From JAKRSE01 sp943369295 (GTDB lineage Bacteria > Armatimonadota > Fimbriimonadia > Fimbriimonadales > Fimbriimonadaceae), in the NCBI GenBank assembly GCA_943369295.1, contig CALRMU020000001.1:1178001-1242000 (forward strand): a DNA stretch of 64,000 bases. The letters run 5' to 3'. The position numbers and the translations under genes were made by a program. This document shows positions 1 through 7,897 of this stretch, piece after piece (position 1 is the first letter of the stretch; each line of letters begins with the position of its first letter). The notes under the pieces are model-generated. The model did not search any database. It was not told the DNA's origin and was given only the letters and a program-made list of their open reading frames with translations.

Positions 1-2
1 CT

Positions 3-806
3 GCTGCTCCGGTCTACTCCGCCGTGGTGACAACAACGGAAGGCGATTCGACCGAAGGGGCTTTGGATGGAGAAGCTGTAGAAGCCCCGACTTCAACCCA
101 GGCGAATCCGAACCTTGGTGGAGCCTTTAGTTCTGCGGTAAGAAGCGCCTTCAAGCCTCTGGCGGGCCAGAACGAAGCCTTCGGCCAAACAGAAGCCACA
201 ACTTTTGAAGAAGAGCTGACCGAAGTTCTTAAAACTGAAGCAGGATCTGCTGGTCAGGCGACCGAACTGACTTCAGAACAGACTCGGCTTCAGGGCAAGG
301 ATCAAGTGCAGACTCAGTCTCAGCCCCTGACCTTGACTGAAGAAAAGGCAGTGGCTAAGCAGGCATCTAAAACTTTGCAGGACATGATTGAGGCTCATCA
401 GGCCAAAACCATGACGATCCGATTGAACCCAGATGAGCTGGGCAGCCTGACCATTAAGGTAAGGCAGTTTGGCCACAGAGTAGAAGCCGAGGTTTCCGCT
501 TCGCTCGATTCAGTTCGACAGGCGTTGAACAGCCAAAAGCAGGAACTCGCCACTGCCGTGGAGAGTCGTGGAGCCCAGCTGACCAACCTGGTCATCAAAT
601 CTGAATCCACTGCCACTGATTCTCAGACCAACAACAGCTTCAGCCAGAACGGAAACTCCGGAGACGGCAGATCTCACCAGGAAGCCCAGCAGGAAGCGAA
701 CAGATTTGCTCGACTGACTGCCGCCAATGCACCAGTTTCAGAAACCCAGCCAGAAAGAACCCAGGTTCGGACTGGCCGCACCTCCCGATTCGACCTCACA
801 GCATAA
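3..806 (+). CDS. fliK: Flagellar hook-length control protein FliK, C-terminal part
   Basis: The reading frame is open from the left edge, so the N-terminus is missing. FliK is the secreted ruler that sets hook length and switches the flagellar export gate from hook to filament substrates. The visible part is a Gln/Ser/Thr/Glu-rich, low-complexity linker followed by a compact C-terminal domain with the FliK pattern of LNPDELGSLTIKV, then an alternating hydrophobic stretch and a short Gln/Asn-rich tail. The position directly before flgD and a hook gene agrees with the usual order fliK-flgD-flgE. The stop lies 4 bases before the chosen flgD start, so the two are probably translationally coupled. 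Family call is from the C-terminal motif and context; the linker itself is not diagnostic. Confidence 0.82.
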   Translation, partial: AAPVYSAVVTTTEGDSTEGALDGEAVEAPTSTQANPNLGGAFSSAVRSAFKPLAGQNEAFGQTEATTFEEELTEVLKTEAGSAGQATELTSEQTRLQGKDQVQTQSQPLTLTEEKAVAKQASKTLQDMIEAHQAKTMTIRLNPDELGSLTIKVRQFGHRVEAEVSASLDSVRQALNSQKQELATAVESRGAQLTNLVIKSESTATDSQTNNSFSQNGNSGDGRSHQEAQQEANRFARLTAANAPVSETQPERTQVRTGRTSRFDLTA

Positions 807-810
807 GATC

Positions 811-1233
811 ATGAGCAGCGTTACCCCCGTCAGCGGCGCCGATTACTTTGGACTCAACGGAGCCAAGAAGGCCAAGAGCGACCTGGACATGGAGACCTTT
901 TTGAATCTCCTTGTCGTTCAGCTTGCCAACCAAAACCCTCTTGAGCCCATGAACGACCGAGACTTCTTTGCTCAGATGGCTCAGCTTGGTCAGGTTCAGG
1001 GCATGGACAAGATGCAGGATTCTATGGAAGTCAGCCAGGCTGCCACCCTGATGGGCAAGACTGTGACGGCCGTGAGACCCATGACTGACAATGAAAATGG
1101 CCAGGCTGCTTTGGTGAAAGGAAAAGTGGTAAGAATGCAGATCATTGATGGCGAAAGGATTCTTGGCCTTAAAGAAGCCAATGGCGGAATCGTTGATGTG
1201 AAGATGGAAAACATCCGCGAAATTAACGAATAA
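811..1233 (+). CDS. flgD: Flagellar hook assembly scaffold FlgD
   Basis: FlgD caps the growing hook and lets FlgE subunits polymerise. The 140-residue product carries the conserved N-terminal FlgD signature at about residues 27-60 (METFLNLLVVQLANQNPLEP then DFFAQMAQL). The C-terminal half is a short beta-rich segment (VVRMQIIDGERILGL), shorter than the E. coli protein, as in many compact FlgD forms. An in-frame ATG exists upstream at 727, but that start would bury 28 residues inside fliK and lacks family resemblance; 811 begins 4 bases after the fliK stop, which is the expected operon spacing. No strong Shine-Dalgarno is seen, suggesting coupling to fliK translation. Confidence 0.88.
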   Translation: MSSVTPVSGADYFGLNGAKKAKSDLDMETFLNLLVVQLANQNPLEPMNDRDFFAQMAQLGQVQGMDKMQDSMEVSQAATLMGKTVTAVRPMTDNENGQAALVKGKVVRMQIIDGERILGLKEANGGIVDVKMENIREINE

Positions 1234-1278
1234 GCCAAACTCTAAAGTTTTATCGTCATTAAGTGGAAGGAAATACGA

Positions 1279-1659
1279 ATGAGCTCCATCCAAAACGCCA
1301 GACTACAGCAGCTCGCAGGAGTCTCGCCGGTCCAGCAGAGTCCAAAAACTCAGCAGGCCCCGGAGACACAAACGGGCGGCCCCGACTTCGCTTCGATTCT
1401 TTCCGACCGCCTCAAGGTCAGCAGCCACGCTCAATCTCGACTTCAAAGCAGAGATATTCAGCTGGATGCTGCCAAGTGGAACAGGGTGATGGAAGGAGTT
1501 GACCGTGCCGCCGCAAAAGGCGCCCAGGAAAGCCTGGTGCTGCTGGATGAAACGGCCCTTGTTGTCAGCGTAAAAAACCGCACCGTCATCACAGTTGTTG
1601 ACCAAGCGGGCCTGAAAGATCAGGTTTTTACTAACATTGACTCTGCAGTTATTGTTTAA
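1279..1659 (+). CDS. Small flagellar operon protein (TIGR02530-like)
   Basis: The 126-residue protein resembles the short flagellar operon protein family found between flgD and flgE in Firmicutes and other phyla (TIGR02530 type). Its features are a hydrophilic N-terminus rich in Gln/Ser, a central DFASILSDRL and helix RLQSRDIQLDAAKWNRVMEGVDRAAAKG, and a C-terminal beta segment ending in the characteristic NRTVITVVDQ pattern. The molecular role of the family is not settled. A good ribosome site (GGAAGGA) lies about 8 bases before the ATG. It sits 45 bases after flgD and 189 bases before flgE, inside what appears to be one hook operon. The call rests on position and sequence pattern; moderate certainty. 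Confidence 0.72.
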   Translation: MSSIQNARLQQLAGVSPVQQSPKTQQAPETQTGGPDFASILSDRLKVSSHAQSRLQSRDIQLDAAKWNRVMEGVDRAAAKGAQESLVLLDETALVVSVKNRTVITVVDQAGLKDQVFTNIDSAVIV

Positions 1660-1848
1660 CTGCACCGATAATTATAACAGTAAACCGCTGAGATAGCCAG
1701 AAGGAAAAACAAGCCGGACCGAAGCCAGTCAAGACTGGTCAGGAAGCTAAAAAGGGATCAGAAGCATCCCCCTCTCTCCTCTCTGGAAATCAAAGCCTTG
1801 CCACCGGCATGTCCGGAACAAATCGCAATCCGAGAGAGAGAAAGAAAA

Positions 1849-3087
1849 ATGGTACAAGCAATGCTCGCTGGCGTCGCCAGCATCAAGGCCCAGCAGACTC
1901 GAATGAACGTTATCGGCAACAACCTTGCCAACGTCAACACCACTGCCTTCAAGTCCGGACGAGTCACTTTTCAGGACATGATGAGCCAGACCATTCGCGG
2001 CGCTAGCCGACCTTCCGAGAACATCGGTGGTCTTAACGCTGTGCAGTACGGTCTTGGTGTCTTGGTCAGCGGAACTGATACCAGCCACGAGCAGGGATCT
2101 CTGCAGTCAACCAACCGTCCCACCGACCTTGCCATTCAGGGCAACGGATTCTTTGTTCTCAGTGATGGTCAGGAAAACAGCTTCACCCGAGATGGTGCCA
2201 TTGACATCGACGCCAACGGAGACTTGGTTCACCGAGCCACGGGTCAGAGACTGGCTGGCTGGACTGCCGACCAGGCAACAGGTGTGATCAACACTGCCGC
2301 TCCTATTACAGGCGCAAGCAAGCTGAACATTCCTTTGGGCCTCAGAACTGCTGTTCAGCAGACAACTGATATTGATTTCTCCGGAAACCTTGATGCCAGA
2401 GCCGCCATCGGTTCATCGACCACGGCTGTCGTTCGAGTCTATGACAGCTTGGGCACTCAGCACGACTTGAGAATGACCTATACCAAGACGGCGGAAAACG
2501 CCTGGGATTGGTCGGTCGCTTCGGTAGGGGGCACTGCCGCCGTGACAGGATCTGGAAGCATGACTTTTGATGGTTCCAACGGCCGAGTGCTTACGGGTTC
2601 TACCGGCAGCATCATCATGGACCCCGCAGGAGCTGGCCCAGAAATGACCATGGCTTTGGACATGAGCGCCTTCTCGCAGCTTTCCACTGCGACCCAGGTT
2701 TCTGCCTCGGGACAGAACGGTTTCCCTCCCGGATCTTTGGCTGGCTTCAGCATCGGCACCGATGGAATCGTGACAGGCATCTTCACTAACGGTCTCACTC
2801 GTCCCTTGGGCCAGGTCGCTGTCGCCATCTTCCCCAACCCAGGCGGCTTGGAGAGGCAGGGAAGCAACCTCTTTAGGAATACCGATAACAGCGGCATTCC
2901 GAACATCGGCACCGCTCTGGCGGGCGGCCGCGGACAGGTCAGCAGCGGATTCCTTGAGCAGTCCAACGTTGACATTGGTCAGGAATTCACCGACCTTATC
3001 ATCACTCAGCGAGGCTTCCAGGCCAACACTCGAGTTGTCACCACGGTCGATGAAATGCTTCAAGAATTGATCAACATGAAGAGGTAA
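1849..3087 (+). CDS. flgE: Flagellar hook protein FlgE
   Basis: FlgE polymerises into the flexible hook outside the outer membrane. The 412-residue product begins with the flagellar rod/hook N-terminal motif (residues about 5-40, including NVIGNNLANVNTTAFKSG) and ends with the conserved C-terminal helix containing QRGFQANTRVVTTVDEMLQ, the pair that forms the coiled-coil core of axial proteins. The middle is a Gly/Ser/Thr-rich beta domain (FlgE D2-like). Length fits FlgE better than FlgF or FlgG (about 250 residues). A longer frame reaches 1798, but ATG 1849 follows a purine-rich GAGAGAGAAAG stretch and begins at the family-typical position. A strong terminator follows, so this is probably the last gene of the hook operon. 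Confidence 0.93.
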   Translation: MVQAMLAGVASIKAQQTRMNVIGNNLANVNTTAFKSGRVTFQDMMSQTIRGASRPSENIGGLNAVQYGLGVLVSGTDTSHEQGSLQSTNRPTDLAIQGNGFFVLSDGQENSFTRDGAIDIDANGDLVHRATGQRLAGWTADQATGVINTAAPITGASKLNIPLGLRTAVQQTTDIDFSGNLDARAAIGSSTTAVVRVYDSLGTQHDLRMTYTKTAENAWDWSVASVGGTAAVTGSGSMTFDGSNGRVLTGSTGSIIMDPAGAGPEMTMALDMSAFSQLSTATQVSASGQNGFPPGSLAGFSIGTDGIVTGIFTNGLTRPLGQVAVAIFPNPGGLERQGSNLFRNTDNSGIPNIGTALAGGRGQVSSGFLEQSNVDIGQEFTDLIITQRGFQANTRVVTTVDEMLQELINMKR

Positions 3088-3116
3088 ACCCTCTCGTAAG
3101 CTAAACTCACTCTCTC

Positions 3117-3147
3117 ACCGGTTCCGCTTTGCGGGGCCGGTTTTTTT
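3117..3147 (+). terminator. Rho-independent terminator after flgE
   Basis: An 11-bp stem (ACCGGTTCCGC with GCGGGGCCGGT, two G-T pairs) closes a 3-base loop and is followed by seven T. It lies 30 bases after the flgE stop and ends the flagellar operon. Confidence 0.9.
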
Positions 3148-3265
3148 GGTGTTCGGGATTGCCTTTAGATTCCTCACTCGGGGTGGCCGGGGATGGCTGC
3201 GACGAAGGAGGAGCAGCCCCGGTTCAACGGAATACACTCACCTAACCCTTACTGCCGGACAAAAT

Positions 3266-3300
3266 AAAAACCCCCTTCTCCAAAAGAGAAGAGGGTTTTT
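3266..3300 (-). terminator. Terminator originally serving tRNA-Gly, now cut off by the island
   Basis: A 10-bp stem with one mismatch (CCCCCTTCTC with GAGAAGAGGG) extended by A/T pairs ends in a T-run on the minus strand. It directly adjoins the displaced tRNA-Gly 3' fragment at 3300-3322, so before integration it would have terminated the minus-strand tRNA-Gly transcript. It is also usable on the plus strand (TTTTT at 3296-3300). Confidence 0.75.
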
Positions 3301-3322
3301 GGAGCGGGCAAAGAGATTCGAA
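3300..3322. repeat. attL: displaced 3' end of tRNA-Gly (23-bp direct repeat)
   Basis: This 23-bp segment is identical to 31307-31329. It corresponds to the last 23 bases of the tRNA-Gly(GCC) gene on the minus strand (T-loop to encoded CCA). The identity stops at 3322, after which the rest of the tRNA is absent. Together with the adjacent integrase this marks the left junction of the island. Confidence 0.9.
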
Positions 3323-3396
3323 GGTGTAACCAACAACAATTTACGGTCTAATTTTATGCCCAAAAACTTGTACTTATCACGGTTTTTGGCGTTTCT

Positions 3397-3417
3397 GTGT
3401 TCCCTTCGTGTTCCCTT
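3397..3417 (+). repeat. Left arm-type integrase site: two GTGTTCCCTT repeats
   Basis: GTGTTCCCTT occurs at 3397-3406 and 3408-3417 (11-base period). The same pair occurs near the right junction at 31176-31185 and 31188-31197. Paired short direct repeats close to both attachment cores are the expected arrangement of arm sites bound by the N-terminal domain of a tyrosine integrase. Binding is inferred. Confidence 0.55.
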
Positions 3418-3468
3418 ATAAAGCCCTAGATTTTCTGATTCTGCCTGCCATCCAGGTAGATTTTTGGC

Positions 3469-4809
3469 ATGGAACAACCAAAGCGACAACCCACCCGACG
3501 ATTCAAACGACAGACGAGGGGCGATGGCCCACGTAAGAAGCTGACCCGTTACAAAAGGGACAATAAGGGGTTGATTGTCCGAGATTTAAGAGGCAACCCA
3601 ATTGTTGACAAAATTGAATATCGAGGCCACGGCTACCACGAAATCGAAGGCGAACCAGTGCCTTCTCGCTGGGTCACAGCCCCCACAAGGGCTGAACTTA
3701 ACAGAATTCTGGAAAAGATGCTAGACGAGGATAGAAAAGCAATTGCAAGCGGCAATTACTCAATTGTTGCTGGACGGCTCATTCCAGAAGCCAAGACTGC
3801 ACCTGTTTCAGTCATTAAAAAGCAACCCGCTGAAGTTGCACCTGAAATGACTTTAAATGATGCTATTCGGGAGGCCATCGAATCACCCCGAGCTAGGCGG
3901 AGTGAACAGACTATCAAAACCTATCGGCAGAGATGGACGAGCTACGTTCAGGTGTCCATACACCCTGATCAAAAATTGCCGCTGGGTGCTATACCTCTTT
4001 CAAAACTAACATACGACCACTTTGCCGACTGGGATAGATGGCTAACTGATCGGCTATCACCAAAATCATTTGCAGAGGCTCGGAATGTCCTAAGAACTGC
4101 CGTCAACTTCATTCTAGAAAACAAGGATTTGTATCCAGGCGTACAAGTAGGATATCACCCTGGCAATTATGATTGCCGCCGCAAATGGACAGAGGTGCAA
4201 AAGAAAACCAACATTGCCGCTCAAGACGAATACGCGCTTTTGGTTACAGCCTGTCATGAACTGATCGCAGAACAACCCAAGTATGGCTGGCAGGGAATGC
4301 TAGCACTAATCACGCTTGTTCGTCACTGTCTGAGACCTTCTGAAGCAGTCGCACTCAAATGGACGGACTGGGACGACCAGCAGGGTGGTTTTAGAATAGA
4401 ACGAGAAATAGTTAGCCTGAATGGCGGGGAAGTCGTTAAGGACTCACTGAAAACAGAAGCATCACGCGATCTTGTTCTTATCGCGCCAAACCTCAGAGAC
4501 AACATTTTGCAGAGTCAGAAGACGGGCTCTATCTGGGTGGTGCCGAGTCCCGCCGATAAGACAAAATGGCTTGCATCTAGCTCCAGGGCGCGACGGTGGA
4601 CGATGCTGAAAGAAAGAGCGGGTATTGATTCAAAAATCGATCTTTACAGCCTTAAACATGGCATGATTCGAGATTTATTCATGGCTGGCAAGAAGGCGGA
4701 CCAAATTATGCTTTTAACTCGTCACACTACCCCTTCAATGATTCAAAAAGTTTACGCTAGCTTTGAAAAATCTGAGTTGTCTAAGATTATTAACAAGATG
4801 CATGAATAA
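3469..4809 (+). CDS. int: Tyrosine-type site-specific integrase of the island
   Basis: This enzyme would integrate and excise the island at the tRNA-Gly attachment site. The 446-residue protein has a basic N-terminus (residues 1-60), a core-binding SAM-like helical domain at about 130-230, and a C-terminal catalytic domain. Visible catalytic positions are R289 (in CLRPSEAVAL), box II YSLKHG with K396 and H397, H419 (in TRHTTPS) and the nucleophile Y429 (in QKVYASF). The second catalytic Arg of the usual HxLRH box is Lys here and the leading His is Tyr, a variant I recall from other phage-type integrases. The gene lies 146 bases inside attL and reads into the island. The start ATG has no strong ribosome site. 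Confidence 0.9.
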   Translation: MEQPKRQPTRRFKRQTRGDGPRKKLTRYKRDNKGLIVRDLRGNPIVDKIEYRGHGYHEIEGEPVPSRWVTAPTRAELNRILEKMLDEDRKAIASGNYSIVAGRLIPEAKTAPVSVIKKQPAEVAPEMTLNDAIREAIESPRARRSEQTIKTYRQRWTSYVQVSIHPDQKLPLGAIPLSKLTYDHFADWDRWLTDRLSPKSFAEARNVLRTAVNFILENKDLYPGVQVGYHPGNYDCRRKWTEVQKKTNIAAQDEYALLVTACHELIAEQPKYGWQGMLALITLVRHCLRPSEAVALKWTDWDDQQGGFRIEREIVSLNGGEVVKDSLKTEASRDLVLIAPNLRDNILQSQKTGSIWVVPSPADKTKWLASSSRARRWTMLKERAGIDSKIDLYSLKHGMIRDLFMAGKKADQIMLLTRHTTPSMIQKVYASFEKSELSKIINKMHE

Positions 4810-4845
4810 AAAGAGGTTCCACTAAACTCCTAAAATAAAAGGACA

Positions 4846-4869
4846 CCTGCTAGCCAAAAGGCTAGCAGG
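4846..4869. terminator. Perfect 10-bp hairpin between convergent genes
   Basis: CCTGCTAGCC and GGCTAGCAGG pair perfectly around an AAAA loop. On the minus strand the hairpin is followed by a T-rich stretch (TCCTTTTATTTT), so it probably terminates the minus-strand gene 4908-5228; it could also stop integrase transcripts. Confidence 0.6.
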
Positions 4870-4907
4870 ATATAATGAGTAATAAAAACCTCTCAGTTAG
4901 ATCAATC

Positions 4908-5228
4908 CTAGACCACTTTCACCCCCTTCAGAAAGGCACTAAAGCCAGTTTCGAGAAAGTGTTGGCAGGCATTCTCAGAGATGGCAATCTGATTAAGCGT
5001 GAAAATATCATTTGATAAAGCAACTCCTTCCCAAGCCAAAGTTTTCTCAGTAGCCTCTGCTTGTGTCATGCCATCATCATCCATCAATTCCAAGATAGAT
5101 TTGTGAATGTTATCAAAAATCAATGGGCTACCCAAGAAATTGATGATCGCGGAAACTTCCACATCTGTAATCAGATGTGAATCGAATGTTAGATTTTGTT
5201 TCATTGTAATCTCGTCAACAACAATCAT
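4908..5228 (-). CDS. Hypothetical protein, 106 residues
   Basis: I do not recognise this protein. It is acidic, starts at an ATG, and is predicted to be mostly helical with hydrophobic patches (VSAIINFLGSPLIF) and no membrane segment or signal peptide. It sits convergent to the integrase, with a hairpin terminator between them, and its upstream region (5229-5504) carries two A/T-rich inverted repeats that could be operators. Position next to an integrase would suit an excision or regulatory protein, but nothing in the sequence, such as a clear helix-turn-helix, supports that. Confidence 0.5.
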   Translation of the reverse strand: MIVVDEITMKQNLTFDSHLITDVEVSAIINFLGSPLIFDNIHKSILELMDDDGMTQAEATEKTLAWEGVALSNDIFTLNQIAISENACQHFLETGFSAFLKGVKVV

Positions 5229-5299
5229 TTCACACCTGACTTTGTTGACGAGTTGGGTTATACCCTTGATCAGAATAGCAAATAGGTCCCGAAAACCTG

Positions 5300-5448
5300 A
5301 ATTAAATGTATGTGCATTTAATTACCCTCATTTGAACCTAACGAGGCGATTTTGACTCCGAAAACACCCCAAAAATGCCTCGAAAAAACTTTTGATGGTC
5401 CTAATAGTTTGCTAATTCACACTATTTAATTCAAAAGGGGTAATTAAA
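5300..5448. promoter_or_regulatory. Two A/T-rich inverted repeats upstream of the 4908-5228 gene
   Basis: AATTAAATG/CATTTAATT (5300-5308 and 5315-5323) and TTTAATT/AATTAAA (5425-5431 and 5442-5448) share the core TTTAATT. They lie in the 276-bp gap in front of the minus-strand gene and look like operator sites for one regulator. No confident promoter elements were identified. Confidence 0.3.
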
Positions 5449-5454
5449 AAGAAG

Positions 5455-5477
5455 TGAGCCCCGAAAATCGAGGCTCA
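5455..5477 (-). terminator. Probable terminator of the 5505-5902 gene pair
   Basis: TGAGCC pairs with GGCTCA around a C/G-rich inner stem with an AAAAT loop. Reading the minus strand, it is followed by CTTCTTTTTAATT. It lies 28 bases beyond the stop of the 71-residue membrane protein. Confidence 0.55.
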
Positions 5478-5504
5478 AAGTTTATTGGCGACTTTGTAAT
5501 ATAA

Positions 5505-5720
5505 TCACTCACCAGCCTTCGGGGGCTCTGATTGACTTTTAAGCCACGTTTGAATGTCATTCACCAAACTCACCACTGCAGCCACAAACAGAGTTGAAAT
5601 CAAACCAGCCTGGCCGCTCAAAGGTGCACACACTGGAACGATAAAAGCCAAAATCAAACCAGCAATTAAAGCCACGGCCAACTTGCCAGCCAAGATTTTG
5701 AAGTCATAAGGCTGCTTCAT
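5505..5720 (-). CDS. Small membrane protein, 71 residues
   Basis: Two hydrophobic segments are visible: about residues 10-32 (LAGKLAVALIAGLILAFIVPV) and 38-55 (GLISTLFVAAVVSLV), followed by a short hydrophilic tail rich in Ser, Glu and Pro. This predicts a hairpin inner-membrane protein. Its start overlaps the stop of the upstream 61-residue gene by four bases (ATGA), so the pair is translationally coupled. Size and topology resemble phage holins or small accessory proteins, but no family motif is seen and a holin role would be speculation. Confidence 0.55.
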   Translation of the reverse strand: MKQPYDFKILAGKLAVALIAGLILAFIVPVCAPLSGQAGLISTLFVAAVVSLVNDIQTWLKSQSEPPKAGE

Positions 5721-5902
5721 TTTGATTCCTCCAATCTGACTGACAACCCGAAGGGGGCTAGAAAGTCATTGATGAGCCTGATCTGCAAGGCCTGATCTTC
5801 AGTTAGATGAGCCACGAAGGTTCTCAAATTTGGCGGCACCATTCTAAACTGAGGGTGGTTAAGGATGAGTCTGTATCTTGTTTTGTTTTCCTGATTGCTC
5901 AT
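5717..5902 (-). CDS. Hypothetical protein, 61 residues
   Basis: This small, slightly basic protein is unrecognised. The central LRTFVAHLTEDQALQIRLIND looks helical; there is no signal peptide or membrane segment. I place the start at the ATG at 5902 rather than the TTG at 5920, because the latter would leave only 17 bases to the divergent gene at 5938. It overlaps the downstream membrane-protein gene by four bases, indicating a two-gene unit. Confidence 0.45.
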   Translation of the reverse strand: MSNQENKTRYRLILNHPQFRMVPPNLRTFVAHLTEDQALQIRLINDFLAPFGLSVRLEESK

Positions 5903-5937
5903 GCCTAACAATTCTGCCAAGCGACGAAGATTTAACT

Positions 5938-6195
5938 ATGCCGTTGCTCGATACTCTTCAGTTAGTCGAAATCTCCCCGTCACGTCACAAAAACCGTGAT
6001 TGGCTTTTGATCAAACTCCACAACACCTATATCCAAGTCTTAGAACCTGAGCAAAGCTGCGGCTGCGGCATCGAAGCCAATTTTATCAGCGGGGATATGG
6101 AAGTCTATAAACGGGTGGCGCAGTTCGCCCTTCGCACGGCAGCTTTGAGGGCGGGAGAGTTGAAGGCAGAGTGTCTAAGTAGGCAGATGGAGTGA
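5938..6195 (+). CDS. Hypothetical protein, 85 residues
   Basis: Unrecognised. The protein opens with a beta-rich stretch (LDTLQLVEISPSRH, WLLIKLHNTYIQVLEPE), has a Cys-Gly-Cys-Gly segment and ends in an alanine/arginine-rich helix. A longer frame begins at 5878, but ATG 5938 fits better with the divergent gene at 5902. It precedes the HEPN gene by 82 bases on the same strand and may share its transcript. Confidence 0.4.
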   Translation: MPLLDTLQLVEISPSRHKNRDWLLIKLHNTYIQVLEPEQSCGCGIEANFISGDMEVYKRVAQFALRTAALRAGELKAECLSRQME

Positions 6196-6277
6196 CGCAG
6201 GTACTTTGCATAGTGAGAAATTGTGACCATTGCGAATCTTGCTGGAAACCCGCTCGTCTTGATTCCAGAGAGAACAA

Positions 6278-7630
6278 ATGGAAGCAATACGGCTCTTTGA
6301 CGAGGAAACACGAAGCCAGATCAACCAGCAAGGGCAGGCCCTGATATCGAAGCTTGTAACCAAACCGATAAAGGCGGCCAGCCCAGCAAAGCCTCAGGAA
6401 CCAGGGCCAGATGACCCTGTTTGCGCTACCTTCAAGCTAGAAGACATTGGCGACGTCATCTCCTATTCTCAAGGAATGGATGGCAGGACGATTGATAAAT
6501 TCATTCTGTCAAGTTCGGGTGAGATAGGGGTGGGAATAAATGAATACCCTGTTTTGAGGGAACTGGCCGCCTTTGTCCAGTCAGCCAAGGAAGTTGAAAG
6601 ATTACTTGCATACTCAACAATCGAAGACGAGGTTCTAAAGTGGGCTGTTGCCCAATTTAAAGAGCCTTCTGCACTTGAACTCGCTCAATGTTTGGTTTAC
6701 AAAGCCAATCAGGTTGTTGAAAATCGAACCTTTCTTGTGGCAGTCTCTGGCGTTCGATCAGCGGCCACCTTACAGATTGGCAAAGGCAGAATGGAACCGC
6801 TCACGCAAGAATTCTTCAATTGGTGGCAATCATTCGTAGATTCCGATGATGAAAGGCAACGTACTTATCAGCAGGTGATCTCAGAGTACCGAAGACGGCT
6901 ACAGGGAAAACTAGCATACGTGGCCAGGGTGCGCTGTGACCCTGTGCTGGGAAGGTCAATAGCCAAAGAAGACGCAGAAGATGCACTGTCAATTTTGAGA
7001 TTCTTCATGCCTTCGATCTGTGATCCATACAATATTTCAATGTGCAGACCTCTGAACATTGATTGGTATGATTGCTTTGTTGAGATTCCTGACAATTGTC
7101 CACCAGGTTTCTTTGAAGGATGTCGAGAGACTGAAGTGCCTGAGCTTCTATCTCCCCAGCTTCTTGAGTTGACGTACAATGCTGGAATTGCCCCCCTAAC
7201 AAGAATGTATCTGACGAAGTCAGAGAGTGAATTCAAAGAAAAACTATGGCAGAGCATATCCATGTTCTCCAATAGTTCTTTACAAGAGAGTGCGTCTGAT
7301 AAGTTGCTGTACGCAGTGAGCGCTCTTGAAGGCTTTGTAAATACCAATAGGCAGTCAAATATAGAGAGGAATCTAATCAAGAAGATGAAGTATACAATCT
7401 CTGAAGATGAAGGTACTCGTAGGGAAATTGAACGAGCTGTTAAGAATGCTTATAGTCTGCGTTCGAGGTACGTTCACAATCTACGAACCGTTAAAGCAAA
7501 CGAGACCATCTCAAAGTTTCTCCAATTTACTCAGATGTTCTTTTTGCGCTTGGTTCTTAGATGTGATGAGTTTAAGGCTCGAAATGAATATTTCCACCAT
7601 GTCGAAGCGCTTTCTAGGAAAGAGCAATAG
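6278..7630 (+). CDS. ApeA-like HEPN domain protein (putative defence ribonuclease)
   Basis: HEPN proteins are often RNases that cleave tRNA or mRNA in toxin-antitoxin and abortive-infection systems. The C-terminal 140 residues of this 450-residue protein match the Apea-like HEPN layout: an early helix with LLYAVSALEGFV, a charged region, and the active-site R-x4-H motif RSRYVH (R395, H400) followed by a long helix. The N-terminal 300 residues are unrecognised and probably form the sensor part, as in ApeA-type single-gene systems. A ribosome site (GAGAGAA) precedes the ATG. No antitoxin-like neighbour is evident, although the 85-residue gene directly upstream is a candidate. The HEPN call is from motif and layout; antiviral function is inferred from family and island context. 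Confidence 0.68.
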   Translation: MEAIRLFDEETRSQINQQGQALISKLVTKPIKAASPAKPQEPGPDDPVCATFKLEDIGDVISYSQGMDGRTIDKFILSSSGEIGVGINEYPVLRELAAFVQSAKEVERLLAYSTIEDEVLKWAVAQFKEPSALELAQCLVYKANQVVENRTFLVAVSGVRSAATLQIGKGRMEPLTQEFFNWWQSFVDSDDERQRTYQQVISEYRRRLQGKLAYVARVRCDPVLGRSIAKEDAEDALSILRFFMPSICDPYNISMCRPLNIDWYDCFVEIPDNCPPGFFEGCRETEVPELLSPQLLELTYNAGIAPLTRMYLTKSESEFKEKLWQSISMFSNSSLQESASDKLLYAVSALEGFVNTNRQSNIERNLIKKMKYTISEDEGTRREIERAVKNAYSLRSRYVHNLRTVKANETISKFLQFTQMFFLRLVLRCDEFKARNEYFHHVEALSRKEQ

Positions 7631-7897
7631 CTCTGAATTTGATTTTTTGAGACTGACTCATAGTGACAGCGAGGTATTCCTCACAGTTACTCTCATACCT
7701 TGGCACGAAGAAGATAAACATGGCACAACGAGTTTCTCTGGCGCAAATCGCCAAAAGAGCACGGCAGAAGAGGCATGTTGCTGATTACTATAAAGAGCGA
7801 GAACGGGCCGATCAAAATAGAGCTGTTGAAAGGGTCACGCTTCCTGACCAGTCTAGAGTGTTAGCTTCTCCTTCTGCGGAGTGTCTGTCGAGGAAGA

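Noticed and set aside
3146..3421. Plus-strand open frame of 91 residues after flgE
   Set aside because: It crosses the terminators, attL and the arm repeats and has no protein-like composition.
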